This document shows positions 62,060-64,000 of a stretch of 64,000 nucleotides of DNA, piece after piece (position 1 is the stretch's first letter; each line of letters opens with the position of its first letter). The DNA is from Parapontixanthobacter aurantiacus (lineage in GTDB: Bacteria; Pseudomonadota; Alphaproteobacteria; Sphingomonadales; Sphingomonadaceae). The notes under the pieces were generated by a model, which saw only the letters and a program-made list of their open reading frames with translations, was not told the DNA's origin and made no database searches. A program made the translations under genes and the position numbers. The stretch lies in NCBI RefSeq assembly GCF_009827635.1, contig NZ_WTYW01000001.1:1-64000 (forward strand), read 5' to 3'.

Positions 62060-62644
62060 TCAGTCCTTTTTGAGACCGGCCAGCGCGGCGAAGGGGCCGG
62101 TCGCTACCGGCTTGTCGAGCCCGCTTTCCTGCCGCGCGGCATCCGCATCGGGACCGCAGGCGAAGGGATCGATGGCAAGCGCAAGGCTTTGGGCAATTGC
62201 TTCGCCCACATCGAACGTGTCGCCCATATAGGCGATTTCGTCATATTCATCCTCGGCCAGTTCGATTTCCTCGTCCTCGTCGAACTCCTGCAGCTTTTCC
62301 GCAACGAAGCGGATGCGCACATCCTCGTCGATGCTGACAGGGAACGGCTCGGCCGTGATTGCGCAATTCTGCGTCACCTTGGCCCTGAGCGTGCCCCAGG
62401 CAACGATGGCGTCCACATGATCCTCGTCCGGTTCGAATTCGAGTTCGGCCTCGAGCCGCTCGATCGAGGGTATGGCGAAGCGGCGGGCGAGGGCGATGCG
62501 TTCCGCCTCTCCGGCGGAGAAGACGACCGGCCCGCCCGGCAGATGCCGAGCCTTCATGGGATATTCCCACTCGTTTCGCTCCGGCAGCTTGGGAAGTTCG
62601 GGTTCGGACCCCTCGCTCGTATTTGCGTTCCTCGACCGACTCAC
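62060..62644 (-). CDS. yceD: YceD-family (DUF177) protein
   Basis: The 194-aa product shows the DUF177 pattern: WGTLRAKVTQNCAITAEPFPVSI with the conserved Cys, an acidic stretch (EFDEDEEIELAEDEYDEI) and DVGEAIAQSLALAIDPFACGP. In many bacteria it precedes rpmF and affects 23S rRNA; that neighbour is absent here. ATGA overlap with the upstream chaperone gene. Confidence 0.85.
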   Translation of the reverse strand: MSRSRNANTSEGSEPELPKLPERNEWEYPMKARHLPGGPVVFSAGEAERIALARRFAIPSIERLEAELEFEPDEDHVDAIVAWGTLRAKVTQNCAITAEPFPVSIDEDVRIRFVAEKLQEFDEDEEIELAEDEYDEIAYMGDTFDVGEAIAQSLALAIDPFACGPDADAARQESGLDKPVATGPFAALAGLKKD

Positions 62645-63171
62645 AGATCGAACCTTCCCGCCAAGATGTCCTCGTCGCTCGTGGCGGCGAGATTGCCCCG
62701 CAATTGCGCAAGATGCTCGGCAAGAACGGGCGCGCGATCTTCCTCGGCAAGCGTCGTATTACGCGTCGCTGCCGCCAGCAACGTCTCGCTGCCCCCGCTG
62801 AAGGCTGCGCGATAGGCGCCGAGCCTGCCGCCGAGAACGCTCATCAGCCGCCCGACATGCTTGCCGACAACGACGTCGCCCACGCCGAATTCGCGCAACT
62901 GTCCGTCCATGTCTTCGACGAAGAGCTCTGTGAGAAGCGCGGTCTTGCGCGACAGTTCGGGAGAATTCTCCATGCGCAGCACGGTCAGCGAGAGGATGCT
63001 CGTAATGATGTCGAAGCGTCCCGCCACGCTGTCCGCGACGCCGGCCTCGCGAAACCAGACTTCCTTGCGCGCCAGGCCGACCACGTGATGCCAGAGCGGG
63101 CGCAGTTCCTCGCGCGGATCCTGGCCCGTGCCGAGCCAGCCGGAAATCTTCTTGCCTATCGATAGGGCCAT
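62641..63171 (-). CDS. ubiquinol-cytochrome c chaperone (CBP3 family)
   Basis: The 176-aa product matches the bacterial CBP3/UQCC1-type domain: PLWHHVVGLARKEVWFREAGV, DSVAGRFDIITSILSLTVLR and LTELFVEDMDGQLREFGVGDVVVGKH. It helps assemble the cytochrome bc1 complex. It is first in a two-gene leftward unit with yceD. Confidence 0.87.
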   Translation of the reverse strand: MALSIGKKISGWLGTGQDPREELRPLWHHVVGLARKEVWFREAGVADSVAGRFDIITSILSLTVLRMENSPELSRKTALLTELFVEDMDGQLREFGVGDVVVGKHVGRLMSVLGGRLGAYRAAFSGGSETLLAAATRNTTLAEEDRAPVLAEHLAQLRGNLAATSDEDILAGRFDL

Positions 63172-63397
63172 GTCGCGCGTGCTCCATTCACGGGGTTCGT
63201 GTGTTCATCGGCAATTCAAGCCTTGCGCGACAGATGGTCACGCAAAGGCTTTCATGCAAGCCGAGGGCGGCGGCGTTGCAAGGCGGCGGTTTGGTCCTTA
63301 AAGGACGGCCCGGCATTATCGAGCCCAGCGCCTTTCGAAAGAAAGCCGGGGCGACTTTGGTATCAGCCGCTTTGCCGGCATGGAGAAACGACGGTCG

Positions 63398-63892
63398 ATG
63401 ACTGAAATTTTGCGTAAATCGGTTTCCGGAAAGGCGCGTCTGGCGCTCGTCGCGCTGGGCGGGGCGGTGCTCGTGTCCGGGTGCGCTTCGATCAGGGAGC
63501 AGCGCGGCTTCGTGAATGATCCGCTGCTCGTCAATTCGGTCGCGCCGGGCATCGACAATCGTCGTTCGGTGGAAGCGGCTTTGGGTCGCCCGAGCTTCGA
63601 AAGCCAGTTCGGCGAGCCGACCTGGTATTATGTTTCCAGCGCGACAGTGCGCGGACCCTTCGTTCGCCCGCGCATCAAGAACCACTTCGTGCTCGCAGTC
63701 CAGTTCGACGATGCGGGCAACGTCGTCTCGGCAGAGCGTTCGGGGATCGAGGACGTCGTCTATCTGTCACCCGATGGCGCGGAAACGCCCACGCTGGGCC
63801 GCGAACGCAGCTTCCTCGAAGATCTGTTCGGCAATATCGGAACCGTGGGTGCGCCTGGCGGACCGGGCGGTGCGGGACCCGGCGGTCCGTAG
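63398..63892 (+). CDS. bamE: outer membrane assembly lipoprotein BamE
   Basis: The 164-aa product has a lipoprotein signal (LVSGC), the SmpA/OmlA domain with GIDNRRSVEAALGRPSF and GEPTWYYVSS, and a Gly/Pro-rich tail. It belongs to the BAM machinery for outer membrane proteins. ATG 63398 is preferred to 63380. Confidence 0.88.
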   Translation: MTEILRKSVSGKARLALVALGGAVLVSGCASIREQRGFVNDPLLVNSVAPGIDNRRSVEAALGRPSFESQFGEPTWYYVSSATVRGPFVRPRIKNHFVLAVQFDDAGNVVSAERSGIEDVVYLSPDGAETPTLGRERSFLEDLFGNIGTVGAPGGPGGAGPGGP

Positions 63893-63955
63893 TTCTTCGT
63901 AACCAGCCTGCGGGCGGCGCTTGATAAGGGGGACGTGCTTCCCATATCCGCCGCC

Positions 63956-64000
63956 ATGGACAATTCTCGAGCAAGCCACGGCCTCGTCCAGTGGCACGGC
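63956..64000 (+). CDS. hslV: HslV protease subunit, N-terminus only (partial)
   Basis: The ATG at 63956 encodes MDNSRASHGLVQWHG, the beginning of HslV (ClpQ), which continues past the window edge. The family has the catalytic Thr of TT(I/V) right after this segment. The start lies 63 bp after bamE. Confidence 0.8.
   Translation, partial: MDNSRASHGLVQWHG

Noticed and set aside
1-64000. CRISPR arrays, phage genes, restriction systems or toxin-antitoxin pairs
   Set aside because: None could be recognised on either strand.

Overview
The window is chromosomal DNA from an alphaproteobacterium, most likely Sphingomonadales (Erythrobacter/Qipengyuania-like). This rests on family content: DUF1134/EipA, COQ9, ubiquinol-cytochrome c chaperone next to YceD, BamE next to hslV, an HWE-type histidine kinase and a Caulobacter/Sphingomonas-style TonB receptor with LacI-controlled sugar catabolism. 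I ran no database search; all identifications come from motifs and family knowledge.

Layout. (1) Positions 1-7.4 kb hold accessory genes: NAD(P)HX dehydratase nnrD, a glutathione S-transferase with two frameshifts, a KDG-kinase-like sugar kinase, a serine-hydrolase lipoprotein, a two-subunit sodium/solute symporter and the 3' half of an amidohydrolase. (2) An 0.84-kb segment (amidohydrolase 3' end, ACT-domain gene, 3' end of tRNA-Ser) occurs at 7207-8050 and again, about 94% identical by eye over the part compared, at 50399-51241, where it runs into an intact tRNA-Ser(GCU). The 43 kb between the copies looks like a genomic island inserted at the tRNA 3' end, with no integrase visible. (3) Inside the island, 8.8-28.4 kb carries a decayed HWE kinase and its response regulator, fumC, an SDR, DedA, a ZIP-like transporter, a complete caa3-type cytochrome oxidase module (fused subunits I+III, cytochrome c fused to subunit II, cytochromes c, b561-type cytochrome, CtaG), a protein-isoaspartate methyltransferase/erythromycin-esterase fusion, a cation antiporter, MscS and a truncated DUF3089 gene. 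(4) 28.7-50.3 kb is a pectin/galacturonate utilisation locus. (5) 51.2-64 kb is ordinary backbone: tRNA-Ser, eipA, aminotransferase, ribE-ribD, SCO, ankyrin protein, COQ9, feoAB, ssb, yceD, cytochrome bc1 chaperone, bamE and the start of hslV.

How the pectin locus works (inference from families). A secreted pectate lyase, a rhamnogalacturonan acetylesterase, two other esterases and a GH43 enzyme trim the polymer. A TonB receptor imports oligomers through the outer membrane and a TRAP transporter imports uronates through the inner membrane. Unsaturated uronate goes through an RpiB/LacAB-type isomerase (in the place of KduI) and KduD to KDG. Galacturonate goes through UxaC, a UxuB/UxaB-type reductase and UxaA to KDG. 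KdgK phosphorylates KDG. KDPG aldolase and enzymes that cut oligogalacturonides to monomers are not in the window. A LacI-family regulator is encoded in the locus, and five copies of a palindromic site centred on ACCGGT sit in front of its operons.

Several genes have frameshifts that one missing C in a C run would explain, including ribD. Sequencing error must be excluded before these are called pseudogenes.
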